The translations under genes and the position numbers were made by a program. Of a DNA stretch of 64,000 nt, positions 12,801 through 33,650 are shown one piece after another (position 1 is the first letter of the stretch; every line of letters begins with the position of its first letter). Under the pieces are notes generated by a model. That model did no database searches. It saw only the letters and a program-made list of their open reading frames with translations, and was not told the origin of the DNA. This stretch comes from Larus michahellis (taxonomy: Eukaryota > Chordata > Aves > Charadriiformes > Laridae): contig NC_133907.1 in NCBI RefSeq assembly GCF_964199755.1, forward strand, positions 5,337,001 through 5,401,000. Reading direction: 5' to 3'.

Positions 12801-15800
12801 AGCGGTACTGGGCTCAGCTGGAGAGTGCAGCATAGAGCTGTACAAGTACCTCTAAAAACAGTCCAGATCTTGTAACAAGTATTAGGATTAGGTGGCTTTT
12901 TGATCTAAACTGTCTGGAAACGTGTTTGTTTGGGTTTTGTCATGTTTTGAAAGGTTATAGATGATGTCTCCAAAAATGGTTCAAGTTGTTAGGAAGTAAA
13001 TGCCACTCCCCCTGCCTCAAAAAAAAAAAAAAAAAAAAGCAGCCTTCCAGACCTTACCTGCTTTTTTTCTTTAGGACAACCCGTGAAGAGAGCTGTCGGT
13101 CAAGTAACAAAGCCAGTTGACTTCCACTTCTGCACAGAGAGTAGAATTAAACAACATGTGGAAAGTCAGCCTGGGAATGAGTACAAGGAATTGGATTTTG
13201 CAGCGGTACTGAGAAAGCATCCTCCCTCTCCGGTGAGAACTGGAATATTGCCTGCAGTCACCTGACTAATTCTTGACATCACCTTCTTTCTGCTTTTGCA
13301 ATGCACCTGCAGAGAGGGTTACCATAGGAGAGGCAAGCGTTGTGCAAACATAACTGTTAGCTCACTGCATATCTGCATTGCCACAAGACTCTAAAGGACC
13401 CTTGTGAAAATTTTAACGTCATATCTTCCAGTCATTACACTTCATGCTTTAATCTTCCACTTCATACAGTTTCCCAATATGACTAGCATGTGCAGACAGT
13501 TAAGACTTATGTCTAATATTAAAGTGTTATCTTCTTTTCAGTAAGGGGAAGGGACAGATACTGTGAATCGTTGGGGAAAGGAAATGTCATTAAAGCAGCC
13601 TGTGTTAAACGGCCATAATGACCATAGCTTTTTGTCTCCAGGGGCGAATGCCGAAGGGACCCACTGTCCCCAAACCTTTCAACCTGTCCCAGGGAAACAA
13701 AAGAAAACTCGAAGAAACCACATCAGAATATGTGTCCCTTGCTGAGCAGGTAGAAGCATTCCAAAAGCGCACACCCTCTCGTTACCATTTGAGGAGCAGG
13801 AAATCTGATGAAGGTGAGGAGCCCTGGCTATGTCCAGCCAGGAGGCTGTCCACAGAGATGGTGGTAGAGCAAGAACAACGCTTTGACTACTCTACTGAGC
13901 AAACAATCTGTGTCCTTGCCATTAACTGCTAGTCTCTCTGACTTGAATTTATAGGCCCAGTTCCAGGAAAGGTTGTGAAGGCTCGGATTACAAACCCTAA
14001 AACGCCAGTGCTTCTAACAAAGCAGCGCTTCAGACCTGCCACCTGCAAAACTACAGCAGAGTTAGAAGCAGAGGAATTGGAGAAAATTCAACAGTAAGTA
14101 AAGGTTTACTCTAGTCCTCCAAGAGAGAACTGTACCACACTGAAAATATCTTTCAGATACCAAAACATCACTTCTCAGGAATACCCTTTTTGCATAAAAG
14201 AATGAGTAGCATAAAAATATTGAGATTCTTCTAGCTTGCGCACAAGCCTATGGCTCTGATCATAGGGATGTGCAAGTAGCCAATTCGTTTTGAAGAAAGT
14301 GCTCTTAGGAGAGCCAATCTTGGATTGAGTACAGCTTATGATTGGTAAAGCAAACGCAATATAGCAGTACAGACTGTATGCTTCAGAACTCTCTGGTAGA
14401 CAATGTTTCGGATTTCCAAGAAAGCAATCCATAAGGTTTTCCTTAACATGTTGGCTGTTTCAAAAGCAAAGGAGGAGTTGCTAACTAGAGCTGCGCACTA
14501 TGTAATGTGTGTGTGTGGCACAACTGCTTCTGTACCTGAGTATTGCTCTCTTATGCTGTGTGAGAAGCCATTTGCTAGAAGCTGCATCTTGCCGTGTACA
14601 ACGTGTGGTGACTCTCTCCGTCTTTCCTGTGTAGGTACAAATTCAAAGCACGAGAACTCGATCACAAGATCTTTGAGGGTGGACCACTCCTGCCCAAGAA
14701 GCCCCCTGTGAAGGAACTCACGCAACCTATTGGCTTTGAGTTGGAAATAGAAAAAAGGATTCAGGAGCGTGAGAGTAAGAAGCAGCAGGAGGAAGAGCAC
14801 TTTGAATTCCATTCCAGACCATGTCCAACAAAAATCTTGGAGGACATTGTGGTAAGAAGCTTAGTAATACCCAAACCTGGGAATTAGGACTGAGGTGGCA
14901 ATTAGCTTCAAAATGTCTGTAGCAAATGTCCAAAACGTTGCATTATGTATTTAATAATCTTTGGTAAACACTGTCTGTCATTAGGTAAAAACTGCAATGA
15001 GTATGTACTGTGCTGGGTTGTTTCTCTGTAGTGCTTTTTCTTGGTACTTAGGCTTGTGTAACTCCTTACCGGCTCTTCTGAACAGGGTGTTCCAGAGAAG
15101 AAAGCGCTGCCTGTTACAGTCCCCAAGTCCCCAGTCTTCACCTTGAAAAGCAGAACCCGAGCGTCTGGCAGAGATGAAGAAAAGGTGACTGTTGTGAATG
15201 GGCTGTAGTCAAGCATTCTGGTCCCACCGCCCACAGAAGTTGGGTGTGGTGGTGTGGTTTGGTTAGTCCCTTCCCTTCTGTTAGGCAGTTCCTCCAGTGG
15301 TCGTCTTTCTCTGTGCCGTTCCCTTCTAGTTGCTGCTACTCATCTTACAGAAATTCTCGTACAAAATGAAATAACTCAATTTAAACACAAGGGCACTGAC
15401 TAGGGTTTCCGAGGTGCTGCTGCTATGAATGAGGAAAGTAACTCCTTAAATTTCTAAAGGACATTGTCCTTCCCTATTCTGTTATTGAGAAGGGTAGATG
15501 TTGCACATGAACTTTCTTCTCCTCGCAGTCACTCTAGATTCCTGGTGGTGGGGAGCAGGATTCAGAATGCACCAAGTCTGTCCTCTTTTCCCTCTTGTGA
15601 AGAGGATGTTAAAGAATTACAGTCTAATTTGGACGGGTACTAGAACTGATAGTCGTTTGGAAAGAGGAAGAACTTGCCACCTGCAAGTTGGTGCCTGTAA
15701 ATTGATACTTTTTTGTATTACGAATTTTTGCAGTGTCCAGAGCGTTTGCTTGATGTTGTTTGTGACCCTTGTTAGAGGAACTCTAGTATTCATGGCTTAG

Positions 15801-18132
15801 TTTGGCAGGAGTTACAGTCTTACTACAAAAATAAAAAATCTGGTGTTGTGTCAGATGCTAACGCTAATATCCCTTTAGGAAAAAGAGGTGGTCCCTGTGA
15901 TCAAAGCTAACCCGATGCCACATTATGGAGTGCCCTTCAAACCTAAAATGCCAGAGCAGAGGCATGTGGAGGTTTGCCCCTTCTCTTTCGATGCTCGTGA
16001 CAGAGAGCGGCAAATACAAAAAGAGAAAAAAATAGAAGAAATGCAGAAGGAAGAGGTAAGAACTAAAAGCTACCCTGGCTTCCACTCCTTAAGTAAAAAG
16101 GATGTGGCAGGACTGGCCTCTTGCTGTTGATTGTTAAACTTCCAAATCTTTATGCCCTTAAGGAAAGGGTAAGAAATATTTCAAATTGTTTCTTTCAGGT
16201 GCCAAAGTTCAAAGCGCTACCTCTACCTTACTTTGACCACGTTAAGCTGCCAGAAAAGAAGGTCAAAAACCCAACTCAGCCTGAGCCGTTCAATCTGCAG
16301 GTTGATGAACGGGGAGCTGCCAAGCTGCAGAGCTGGAAACAGCAGGTAGGATGAAAAGCGTAATGGGTCTGACTAGACTTAAGGCAGCTCGTTGAGTTGT
16401 GATCGACTTCAGAAAGCGTCCTGCTTGAGTTGAATCAGGATCCAAGTTTGAGCAATGAATTATCCTGTCCTTGGCATGAGATGTGTGCTATGGGTGACAC
16501 AACTTCTTGGCTTTAATGTAATTTTCTATGCAAATGATTTGATCTAAGTCAGCCTAGCTTTTACAGTGATGAAGTCTGGGTGGGGGGAGTTGGTTTTTTT
16601 GTTACGCCTGGCACTTGATGGGCTCTCTTCTCTTGCAGCTTAAAGAAGACCTGAAAAGGCAGAAAGAGGCAGCATGTTTCAAAGCTCGTCCCAACACGGT
16701 GGTGTACCAGGAGCCTTTTGTGCCTAAGAGGGAAAATACGCTGTTATCAGGTGGAGTTACAAGTACTTGTTACACAGGCTTGGCTGGTAACTCAGAACTG
16801 ATGCAATTAAATGATGTTTAGGCTGGCTGTTGCCTCTTCTTTATCAGCAGAGCCAATAGTGCCTTGTACTTAATCAACTAATTCCCTAACAGCTTGTGTC
16901 CCCAGGGAGCAGAGGAGTTTCCTCTCCACTGCCCCCCTGTCCTGCACTAACATGGCAGCTGTATTTAACAGCTATGCTACAATTGGCAGATGATTGATGT
17001 GTGCTAGCTTGGGATAAGGGTAAATAGTATGCAAGGAGCTCCCTGTAGAGACAGCTGGCATTTCTGCAGCAGCTGTCAGTCTTTTCCTTCCATTTCTAAT
17101 GAGACGAAGGCATCTATACAGCTTAGGGTGAGCTAAGCCTCGTAGCTTATAGAATCGGCCAAAAACTTGTTTGTACTAACAATTGTGTGCTTGCTCTCTC
17201 CTATGAGAACACCCGCGACAGGGTAACGTCTGCATTAACACTGCTCATGTTTGGGCGTAAGGCTTTCTCTTTTCCTGAAGCCTGGAGGTATCTACTAATG
17301 ACCCTCGCGAGGTGAAGCGCTCCAGAGGGAGCCTTCATTTGATGCTAGTGCTGCTCTGCTTTACCTGTCTTTGCGTCAATATTATCTCCTCTATTTCTAA
17401 ACTTAGAGAGCCTTTCTGGTTCCATAGTTCCTGAAAGCTTTGAGCTGGCAACAGAAAAAAGAGCTAAAGAGCGGCAAGAATTTGAAAAGCGATTGGCACA
17501 TATAGAAGCCATGAAGGAGAGGCATCAGGAGCAGTTCAGACAGCAACAAGAGGAGCGTGAAAAGGAAGAAGTTGCTAAGCTAAGACAAGAACTGGTAAGT
17601 GAGCTATTTCTGAACAGGGGCTGTAAAGTAACCCAAAGGGATGTGTGAATGTACTAAATGAGCTAATGTCAACGTTGAGCTGCATTAAGACTGCCTTTTC
17701 AAGTTTCCTTGTTGCAAACTGACTCCTCATTAACTTTAAAGCAGGTCTTAAAAAAAAAAAAAAGGCAGCTCTACTGAGATAACTGATTTTTTTGGAGCTG
17801 TATGCATGTAGTCATTGTAGCAGAATGATCTCTATAAAATCCACAACCCCAAAGTGTGCCTTGCATGTTCCTGGTGGCTCCCTCCGGTGTCCTAGGCAGT
17901 ATGTAGTCTTGTAGATAGACACCTGCCTTCATCCCACGGATGGCTCGCCTGCAGCCTTCAGCTTCATAACAACTGCAACCATTTGCTTCATTTTTGTCCT
18001 TGATTTTTATTTTTCCTACAGGTTCACAAGGCAAACCCAATACGCAAATACCGCAGCGTAGAAGTGAAGCCCAGTGATCAGCCACTGACTATGCCGAAGT
18101 CTCCCAACTTCTCGGATAGATTCCGGTGCTGA
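9877..18132 (+). CDS. TPX2: TPX2, spindle assembly factor
   Basis: Microtubule nucleation factor that activates Aurora A at the spindle and is regulated by Ran and importin. I read 17 coding exons, all with GT-AG boundaries and matching phases: 9877-9979, 10255-10380, 10577-10697, 11252-11383, 11889-11939, 12073-12195, 12640-12773, 13075-13232, 13642-13813, 13955-14093, 14635-14851, 15086-15184, 15879-16055, 16199-16345, 16639-16750, 17407-17594 and 18022-18132. They join to 2310 bases, 769 residues (human about 747). The N-terminus carries the Aurora A-binding segment ([13 protein letters not shown], then DSWF). Diagnostic segments include [83 protein letters not shown] and [18 protein letters not shown]2-family helical region and the C-terminal tail NPIRKY...DRFRC (Eg5-binding region in mammals) are intact. 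A second in-frame acceptor at 12079 could shorten exon 6 by two codons. No KEN degron is seen in the reconstructed protein. Confidence 0.96.
10529..10550. repeat. short (GT)n/(TA)n microsatellite
   Basis: A GT dinucleotide run followed by a short TATATATA tract within a TPX2 intron, just upstream of the exon at 10577. Confidence 0.8.
13018..13038. repeat. poly-A tract in TPX2 intron
   Basis: About 20 adenines in an intron, 36 bases before the next exon. No SINE or LINE body precedes it, so it is a simple homopolymer as far as can be seen. Confidence 0.75.
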
Positions 18133-18408
18133 CAACACATCCATGTGATAGTAGGAGGGAGATCTCGTCCCTCTCCACTCTCTCGACAGGCAGAGAGGGA
18201 ACCGTTGTTTTTGCGTGACTGCTCAGTCTCAACTCCTATACTTGGTTCCGTTTATTGTTACATTGAGTAGTTTAACTCCACCTGAGGCAGGTGGCTGAGG
18301 CACGGCATACAGGCAGTGCCTTACGGCCTTGCTTCACATCTAGACATCTTGTTCACTAAAGACTAAACCAGGTTTTATATTGTATACAAATATTGTGTAC
18401 CTGAACTA

Positions 18409-18414
18409 AATAAA
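18409..18414 (+). terminator. TPX2: TPX2 polyadenylation signal
   Basis: AATAAA about 280 bases after the TPX2 stop codon, followed by TG/T-rich sequence. It marks a short 3' untranslated region ending near 18430. Confidence 0.8.
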
Positions 18415-18434
18415 AATTCCTGACCTGATCACTG

Positions 18435-21400
18435 TCTCTTGCTAGTGGGCCCGGTCCTTCTCCTGCAGAAGAGCTTTCAGTAAAGGGCAGTCAGTGAACA
18501 CATGAGGATGCGCACATCTGGAAGAGCGGGCTTGTCTTTGGACATCTAAGTGTTGGTTTCAAGTGTCTGTTTCTTAGACTTTCAGTCTGTATTACGCTTG
18601 AATTGTGTTAAGTAATGGGGCTTCTGCAAGCCAACATATTGCAGGCCTGACCCCTTGTTGGTGTTCAGATGAGTGCTAATATGAATCTTGCCCGCACTTT
18701 AAAGTAGTTCTCAGTACATTAGAGCACTAAACCTTCTGCTGTTTTATAGCTGAAGTCATTCTGTTTGGGGAACCACTTAACTGGCAAATGACTTGCTGCA
18801 AGCTGCCTCCCTGGCTCCTGCCAGCACAGTTCTCTTGGCTAAAGACACATCGTCTCCTAGCCGGTCTAGTGCGGCTAGCAGAACGGAATATAGACCAAGT
18901 GCTCTAATGTGCTGGAGGGCAAAGCTTCCGTCATTGTAAAGACGTGATCAAACTTAGATTAAAATTTACTAAGCGTGGCTTCTTACCTTAGCATTGTGTT
19001 GTGATTTTTTTTTTTTTTTGACCTTGTAAGACTGTGTTTAGCCCTTTCCTTGGCCTTGTCTTAACAAGAAAGGGAACTCCAAAAGGTTGTGTGAGGGCAA
19101 GAATTGGGGTTAGGGATACAACTACTCCAAATCTTGCTCTTGGACGCCAGCGCTGCCTGCTCAGCTGTCTGCCATGCTGTTACCTGTTCTAACGCAGGTG
19201 GTCGTGGTGCCGTTTCCTGAGCTGGAAAGGGACTTGCAAAGAAAGCCTGGTATGGCCGGTGGCTGGAACTGAGCTTGAAGCTGTTGGCAGGAAGAACGAC
19301 AGCAAACCCTCTAGTTCAGGCTTGGAAATGCATAGAGCTCTTCAGGGTGGCTTGGCTTTTTTATGGGTCTTTCACCTTTATCATTTGCTGGAACCCGTGT
19401 GAGCTGGGCTGCTCGCTGCTGTTGTGATGCTGTTTTGAGCAGAGGGAAACTTAGAATTAATACGTCCAGGACAAAATGTTACTTGTTTGGGGATTATGGC
19501 AAACATTTGCTTTCATTTCCTCTGAATTTGGATACCATTGGACAGGTATTGTTAGCGCGTGTGGCCTTTTATTCAGATTTTCATTTGGGTGGAGAAAGAG
19601 ACGGAGTTTAAGCTTGTTAGGTGTTGGCATGCGGCTGAGGGGTATGGTACTGTCTCATCAGCCTTGCCAAGGCGTATCAGGCAATTGCTACTGTTTCACC
19701 CCTAATCTGAGAGCGATGACAGAGGCAGAAAGTCCTGAGAGCGCTGAATTCAAAGGCCAACGTTTATTGTACCTGAGGATGATGTTTCTGCAGGGATTCT
19801 CTGGAAAAGTGCAATGCTCAAGGGCTGTTGTTGCAGAACAGGGTCTGCGGCCGGCAGTGAGCAAGCGTTTTGTGTGGATGTACCGAACTTTGGCACTTCG
19901 AACTTCTACTCTGCTCGGATCAAAAGAGAGAAAAGGCACCCCTGCTGGAACATAAGGATTCTTTAAAAAAATAAAAATAAAGGTATTGTGCACTTAATAA
20001 CTGAGGAACTGGAGGGCAATGTATTTTGAGGAAGCATGTGGTACTAAAGGGTGAATGAGCCTGTGACGGCGTGGCCCCTTTCAAAACAGTGAGGTAAGGG
20101 ACAAGGCTCCTTTTTGGCCAAATTTCAGCTTTTCCTTCCTTTCTCTTGAAAGGTTCTTCAAGTGGTGGTGTCAGAACTGGGCCTGAAAGGTTGACCCCGT
20201 CATACAGGATGCCGTCAGCTGTGTTTTGCTGACTTTGCCGATAGCCCCATGTCACTGAGCTGAGGGTAACGGGGGACTGTTGGCAGCAGTTGGCTGTTTG
20301 TCACAGGTAACGTGACAGCCCGGCTTATGTACAATTTACAGGAATGACTGGAGCAAGAGGAACTTGTGAGCATCCTCTCGAAAAAGATCTGCGTGGATCT
20401 GACCAAAAGCATGCAGATTTTCCCCTCAGCTTGCCTTCAGCCTTCTTTCTGTCGCAGTGGGGCTGTTCCATGTCATTTGCTGGACGGGGCCGCGGCAGGA
20501 CCCTCGGATGGGCGGTCAAGAAAACTTCTGCTGCAGGCTTGGAGTGCCAGCTCCTCTGGAGCAGGCAGCGTGGGGGCAGCAGCAAATATTTGCGGCGAGT
20601 CAGAGGAAAGCCGGAATGATGATGAGCTGGGGAAGAATGTAAAAGCAAGCAAGATAACAAGGCTGCTGAGCTGGAGCAGATATCGATCCCTGAAGGATGG
20701 AGCAACTGCATATCTGTGACAGCCCTACATGGCCTCTGCTTCAGACCCGAGGTAGGGTTTTGTATGCCTGACAGCTTGTCAGTTTTTTTCCCAAGGGTAT
20801 CATTGGGTCTAATAAAAGACATTACCTCTTCCCGCAAACACAGCCTCTTATATTCCTCATACACTGCGGACTTAGTGAAAGGGAGCCTCGGGCTGCCGTG
20901 CCCTGCCAGGGTATGGGGCGTTTGGAGATCGCGGAGTCATCCAGCGGATTGTCGCAGGCTGGTGGTGGGGGGGGTGGTTGGTGTAACCTGCCCTCTTAAC
21001 CGGGGTGGGGGAAAGTGTTGGCGTGCTGGAAAAACTGGTCTAGTGTAGAAAATGCATAAATGATGGGTGTTCTGGAGGAGCTGAATGTTAGTGAGGGTGG
21101 GGTTCAGCGAAGGCTCCAACAGGGAGACAGGGCAGGTGATTTTTCCCAGTCCCAGTAGACTTGAAGTGAGAGAATAAAGTGACAGGACTGGAGCAGGTTG
21201 GGATTTAACCAAGTGCTGTCTCAGTACGTGCCTTTAGAGTCAGGGTAAAACCTATATTCTTGCTGTGTGGATTTTGCAAAAGCATTCTTGCAGTCAAGAA
21301 CTCAAAACTCATCATCTTTATGAGCATGCCTTCAGAGCGAGTGGGGCTGGAAGGAGGGGTGACCAAGGAGAGCTGAAGCTGGGTAGAAAATCTTTCTCTG

Positions 21401-24400
21401 ACGCGTTTCTAGATCAGTTGTAACCAAAGTAAGTTGCTGAGAGATGGAACTAAAAGGCAGCCAAAGCTTTTTCTGGACTCTTGTGTTGAGAGGTAGCTGG
21501 GAATTGCAAGATCTTATTAGCTGGTGAGTGAGTTTCTTATGAAAAGGGTTGGTGATGTTCTCAAAACCACAGCTTTGTTTCTCACTGGTCTCTCTGCTGG
21601 GATGCCTTGTTGGCTGCCGTGAAGCTGGTAAGGGCAGCCCGTGCGTGGGCAGATCCCGGTGCTTCGGATCCATGCTCGGTGCTCCCTGGTGTCGCTGCTG
21701 GCAGCCACGTTACTGTCCTTGAGCTGCTGCATGGCTCTGGAAGCTCTTTTGATGACATTGGGATTTTTCCCTGTCTTTTCCCATCCCTTTGATGGGACCT
21801 AAGCACAGCTCATGTGGGGAAGTCCTGGGTGCTGATGGAAGCACTTAAGCTGCCGATTTGTGTGCCCAGGTTGGTCCCCACTGGGAGAGGGAGGCCGGCT
21901 GGCTTGTGTTACAGTGGCATGGCCAGGATTCAGGTGGGGATGTTGTTCTCGCCTGCCCTGCCGCTCGATTTAGACAGGGTATAGGGTTTCCTGGAGAACA
22001 GGCAGGGCTTGGCTGTGCAGAGAAACCTCCCTTACCCATGAAAAGCATAAAGGTTAAAGTGTGCTGCCGGAGTTGTGACAACGGCGTAGCTAGGGAACTG
22101 GCGTGCTTGATGCTCTGCCAGATATCCTCAGGACAGGCTGTTTTCCAGCTGCAGCCAATGTAGACTGGCTTAAGTTCCTGAATGGGGAGGGAAAAAAAAA
22201 AAACAACCACCTCAGCCTGAGAAACCCTGGTGATGCTTGGTTTGCTTCTGTGTCCCACAGAGACCTGGAGCACCGTGCTGGTCATCGGGGTGTGGGGTTT
22301 TGGACCAAGGCACCTGAAATCCTGCCCTTCATGCAGTACTACAAATCTTTCTTGTGAGGCGACTGTCTTCAGCTTATTTCCCATTGCCCACAAATACATT
22401 TTGTCTTGTAGCAGTGCCAAACCATGGGGCAGCCATCCTTCACCCACGTCGCCTTCGGAGAACCATTTCCATGGCTCCCCAGCACCGCCATGCCCGCTCT
22501 CTACTTTGCTTCCTCACCTTGTCCCAAGGCTTCACGCCTGGATGCCAACCCTGACTCTCAGTGAGCGTGTAAGATTGCAAGTGCCCCGGGAAGGCTGGCC
22601 AGCTTCCAGGCAGGAGCTCCTGCTCTCCTTGGAGAATTTTATCCCAGCTTCCACTGCACCAAACCTTCCGTGGGGGCTGTGGGGCAGGGATGCGGCCCGT
22701 GGGCCTCTGCTCCCCTGAGTTGATGTGCTCCTTCCACTTGGGGCTTGCCGGGAGGGTGCAGAGCCAAAGGCTGGCGGAGCGGTGGCAGTGCGTGCCTCGG
22801 GAGGCATTGGTGGCCTCCAGGTGCCTGGCAGCCCTTGGACAGAGGAGGGAAGAGACAATTCCAAACTGTACGTTAGTGATGACAGTCGGTGGGCAGAGTC
22901 CCTGCTACCCGAGGCACGACATCTTACCAGTTATTCCTGCCAGTGTGTCCTGCAGAGGCTGAGTTGGGGGACTCCCGCTTGACATGGGAGCGGCGGCTGT
23001 GCTGGGAATGGATGGCGGGGGTGCTGGTGATTCTCCGGCCTCTACACGTACACACCACCATCGGCACTGTTGGTAGGAGCTGTGTGTGGGCTCCTGAGTG
23101 ATCCCTGTTGGTTCTCATCACATTCCAGGTCCTGCCCCTGATCTTGGGAAGAGGGAGGTTCTCCACCGTGGAGCTGGGCTTGCCGAAGCTGGAACGGGAG
23201 AGCCCGGTGTCTGCTCAGGACCCCCCGGCTGCATCCAGCTGAGCAACTGTTACTCTTGCATTGAGGTGGTGGCAGATGCCTGAGGTGGTTCTACCACTGC
23301 TGAGGGGCTGCTGGTTTTGCTGTCAGGACTAGCTGGGCTCCAGAGGAGGAAGCTCTAGCCGTGAGTTTCGCTTTCTCCTTAGCCTAAACCGTGCCTGCGG
23401 GTAGCCTGTACGGCTGGGCTGCGTGTCACGGCTGGAAGCTGCAGCAGGGAGGGAGGTGGGAAGGTTTCCTGGGCCAGTGCTGGGGTCAGGGTGAGCCATG
23501 GCAGCCCTGGCTTGCTCCCCTGCTCTCCAGCTGCCACCTGAGGCCAGAGCAGCACTTCTCCCATGGGTGAGGCATGTACCCACCTTGGGCAGCTGCCTGT
23601 GGCAGGGGAATGGTGCAGGGAGACCTTTTCTTTCTCCCCTTGTACTGCTCACGGGTGGTCTCCTCGGCAGCAGCAAGGAGGGCTGCAGTCCTGCCCCGCT
23701 GGTAGCCTACTCCTGGGTGATGCCCTGGGCCTTTGTGCTTCCCCCAGCAGCTGCCCGGGGGGAGGCAGGACAGCAGTACCTCCATGACAGGGGTGATGGC
23801 CCTGTCCCCATCCTGGCTTATCTCCCTCTCAATGCCATGTGTGAACCACAGCTCCTCCAGCACGGCCAGCCCATGGTGCGCAGAAGCTGGTGGCTTGCTG
23901 GGATTTGGCAAGGAGAAGAGTCCCTTCCCCTGCCTGGACCATGTCGCATCCCCCTGGGAGGTGCTGTAGGTAAAGTGAACACCCTTCCTGGGCTGCTGCT
24001 GCCTGTGTTGGTGGTCTGGGCTCAGCTCTGGCTGTGCGTGAGTCCCATGTGGGAGCAGCCGGGCTCCGTGTCTGGCAGGACTCAAGCTCTGCGTGGCCGT
24101 GGGATGGAGAGCTCGAGAGGAGAGACCCGGCTGTCAGCTGGCAGGGGCCGAGGCTGGGGGAGCCCCTGGTAATCTCAGCCTCCCTGAGGGCACCCAGCCA
24201 GCCCTGCTCGGCCCCGGGGAGCGTCCCCCCTTCCTGGAAAGTGCTAGCACTCAGCCCTTCGCTGCCCTGGCTGCCGGCAGAGCCTTATGGAGGAACCTGC
24301 ACCCGGCTGGCGTAGCACAGAGTGATCGGGATGGGGGGCCAGGAGGATGCCTGGTGTGGGCAGTCGCCTGACCCCCGGCAGCCTCTGCCATCTCTTTTTC

Positions 24401-26687
24401 TTTTGCTGTGAGCTGCTCTCACTGCTTTATCTCCTGTCATCGAGACGCAGCCTCCTCTGTTCCCTCCAAAGGAGCACAAGCTGTGGGCAAGGGACCAAGC
24501 CCTTTCTCCTCTGCGCTGGCATTCCTGCTGCCCTGACATGATAAATGGATGTTCTAGGTTTTTAATAGTTGGTATTATTGGAGTGCTTTCGCCTGGCAGC
24601 GCTGGCTGGGGAGGGCTGGGTCCAGTTACCGGGGGTTCCTCCTGCAAGCCCCCCCCCGGCTCAGCAGCAACCCGAGCAGTGTGCCCTTGGTCAGCGAGGC
24701 TTTCCTCCTCTTAAAGTTCAAAGATTTAAAGTAAACGGGGCTCTGCTGGGCGGGGAAACTTAGCGTAGCCCTTGGGAGTCGATCATCTTCAGGACCCTGT
24801 GTGGCCGTGCCCTTACCTAGCTCTGCTGGAGGTCTCTGCAGCCCCTGGCATGGCGCAGCCCCTGGTGTCCCCCTCCCCAGGGGTTTTCCGTGCCCGGGTT
24901 CAGCCCTGCACAATCCCTGATGCCGTGCCCTGGGGTGCAGCACCGCGGCAGCACACGTTGCACCTTCAGCAGGGGCTGGCGATGCATGTGCAGCACCCAT
25001 CCACTGCCCGACCTCTCCAGCACAAGACCCCAGCTCCTTTGTTTCTTTCCCTGATTCCCAAAACACTTCACGTTGCAGGAAATCAGTCTCTTTTCCTTCG
25101 GGGACCATCAGCGGTGCCCAGAGCCAGCAGTGCCCTCGGGTGTCACATTGCGCTGGAGGAGTGCAGGGTCCTTCGGCGCTGCTCCCCCCGAGAGCTGTTG
25201 CCAGTGGGCAGAGCTGGCCGCAGCTCAGTGGCATGGGGGGGGGCGGGTTGGCCAGCACCATCACAGGCTGCTCCCAGCCACCATCCCTGTGGGGTGGCCA
25301 GTGGCTGCCTTGTGTCATCTCTGGGCACCTGAGAAGCACTTGGTTGCCTGGACCGTGTCCAGCTCAGCCAGGCCACCCCCCTGGGATGTTTCTGGGGTGC
25401 TGCGGTGCCCGGCGCCAGCCCTCCCTGTGTCTCCGTCCCCGGCGCTGTGTCTGTGCGTCCCCGGCCCGCGGGGCACAGGGAAGAGTGGCGTGTCCTTTGA
25501 ACGGGCTCCAGCAGTGACAGGTGCTGGGAAAGGCGAAGCGGGACGGCTCCCGCTGCTGTAAAGGATCCTCCTCTGCCTGCACTAATCCAGCTCCGTTACA
25601 CCCGAGATAGAAGAGGCTGCTCCCTCCGGGCGCTGCCACAGTGTGGATGCTGCCCTCCTGACTGCCCCCTGCACCGGGACCCAGGTAAAGGGGACGGGGG
25701 GGTCCCCTGTGGCCCCCTGCTTGGGGCATAGCAGTGCGGGGTACTGGGGAGAGTGGAGCCCCCAGCAGCGGGAGGAACGCTTCGGATCCCCCAGGCTCCC
25801 TGTGCTGAGCTGAGGGATGTGGGAGTGCTCGGCTGGGAACAAACTGCTTATAGCTCCTGTCCCAATAAGACCAGCAAGTGACTCCCCTGTTGCTGGGATG
25901 GCCTCTGGTGGGTTTATTCTGGGCTGTCCCGGCCTCTGGATGGTTGTGCAGGCTGTGCAGGGGGCTGTTTTGGGACAGTGTGAGGGGAGGTGGCCGGGCA
26001 GGGACAGGCAGCAGAGCCCAGGTCAGAGCGGTGATTTGGGGATCGGGTGCTGAGCTGGAGGGAATAGGGTGGCAGCTTGTGCTGGCAGCCCACGCAGGCA
26101 CCAACAGGTCCCCTTGGTGGGGACCGCTCAGGCAGGAGCTGTGGTGCCCATCGGGGCAGGGGGACGAGCAGCGCGGGCGGCTGCTGGGGCCGGGGGTCCG
26201 TGTGGCCCCCGAGCAGACGGGGCTCTGCCTGCGCAGCTGGACCTGCCTGCACGGTTTGGGGTGGGCAGCAGTGGGGCTGTGCCAGGGATGCTCACCTCGC
26301 CTGATCCCTACCCCACCAGCCTGGGCATAGAGAAGCTGTTTCCTGCCCTGCCATGGGGGGACGTGGCCTTGGCTTGGCATGCTGGCTGCGCCGCACTGGC
26401 TGTTTGCACGCTGGAGGCCCCATGGCAGCGACAGGTGCCGGCGTCAGGCCATCGATCAGTCATGGCTGAGCAGATACCGGGGTACAATGGGATGGTGCAA
26501 GGGACCACTGGCCACGTGGGGCCCCCGGCTCAGTGCCACCGGCCGGACAGCGGGGGCATGGCTGTCGGCTGGGTGGCAGCAGCTCGCTCCTCTCCTGCAG
26601 GAGCGGAGTCACTGCCCACATCTCCCTGTGCCCCTCTGTGGGCCGTCGGGTCTGGGGAGCCCTCAGCTTCTGTCTTCTCTCCTGCAG
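18435..26687. other. TPX2-MYLK2 intergenic / MYLK2 upstream region
   Basis: About 8 kb with no recognisable protein or RNA gene. Base composition shifts from moderate GC to very GC-rich after about 22 kb. AATAAA occurs at several places (for example near 19966) without an upstream gene. Non-coding first exon(s) and the muscle promoter of MYLK2 probably lie here, but I could not identify them. Long proline-, glycine- or serine-rich open frames here look like composition artefacts. Confidence 0.6.
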
Positions 26688-26744
26688 GAGTCTCGCCAAA
26701 CAGGGAGCACCGCAGGGCAGCCGCCTCCTGCCCAGAGAGTCCCC

Positions 26745-33650
<6,906 letters not shown>

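Noticed and set aside
25364-26380. 338-codon minus-strand open frame upstream of MYLK2
   Set aside because: Pro/Ser/His-rich low-complexity translation, no domain and no splice context; a composition effect.
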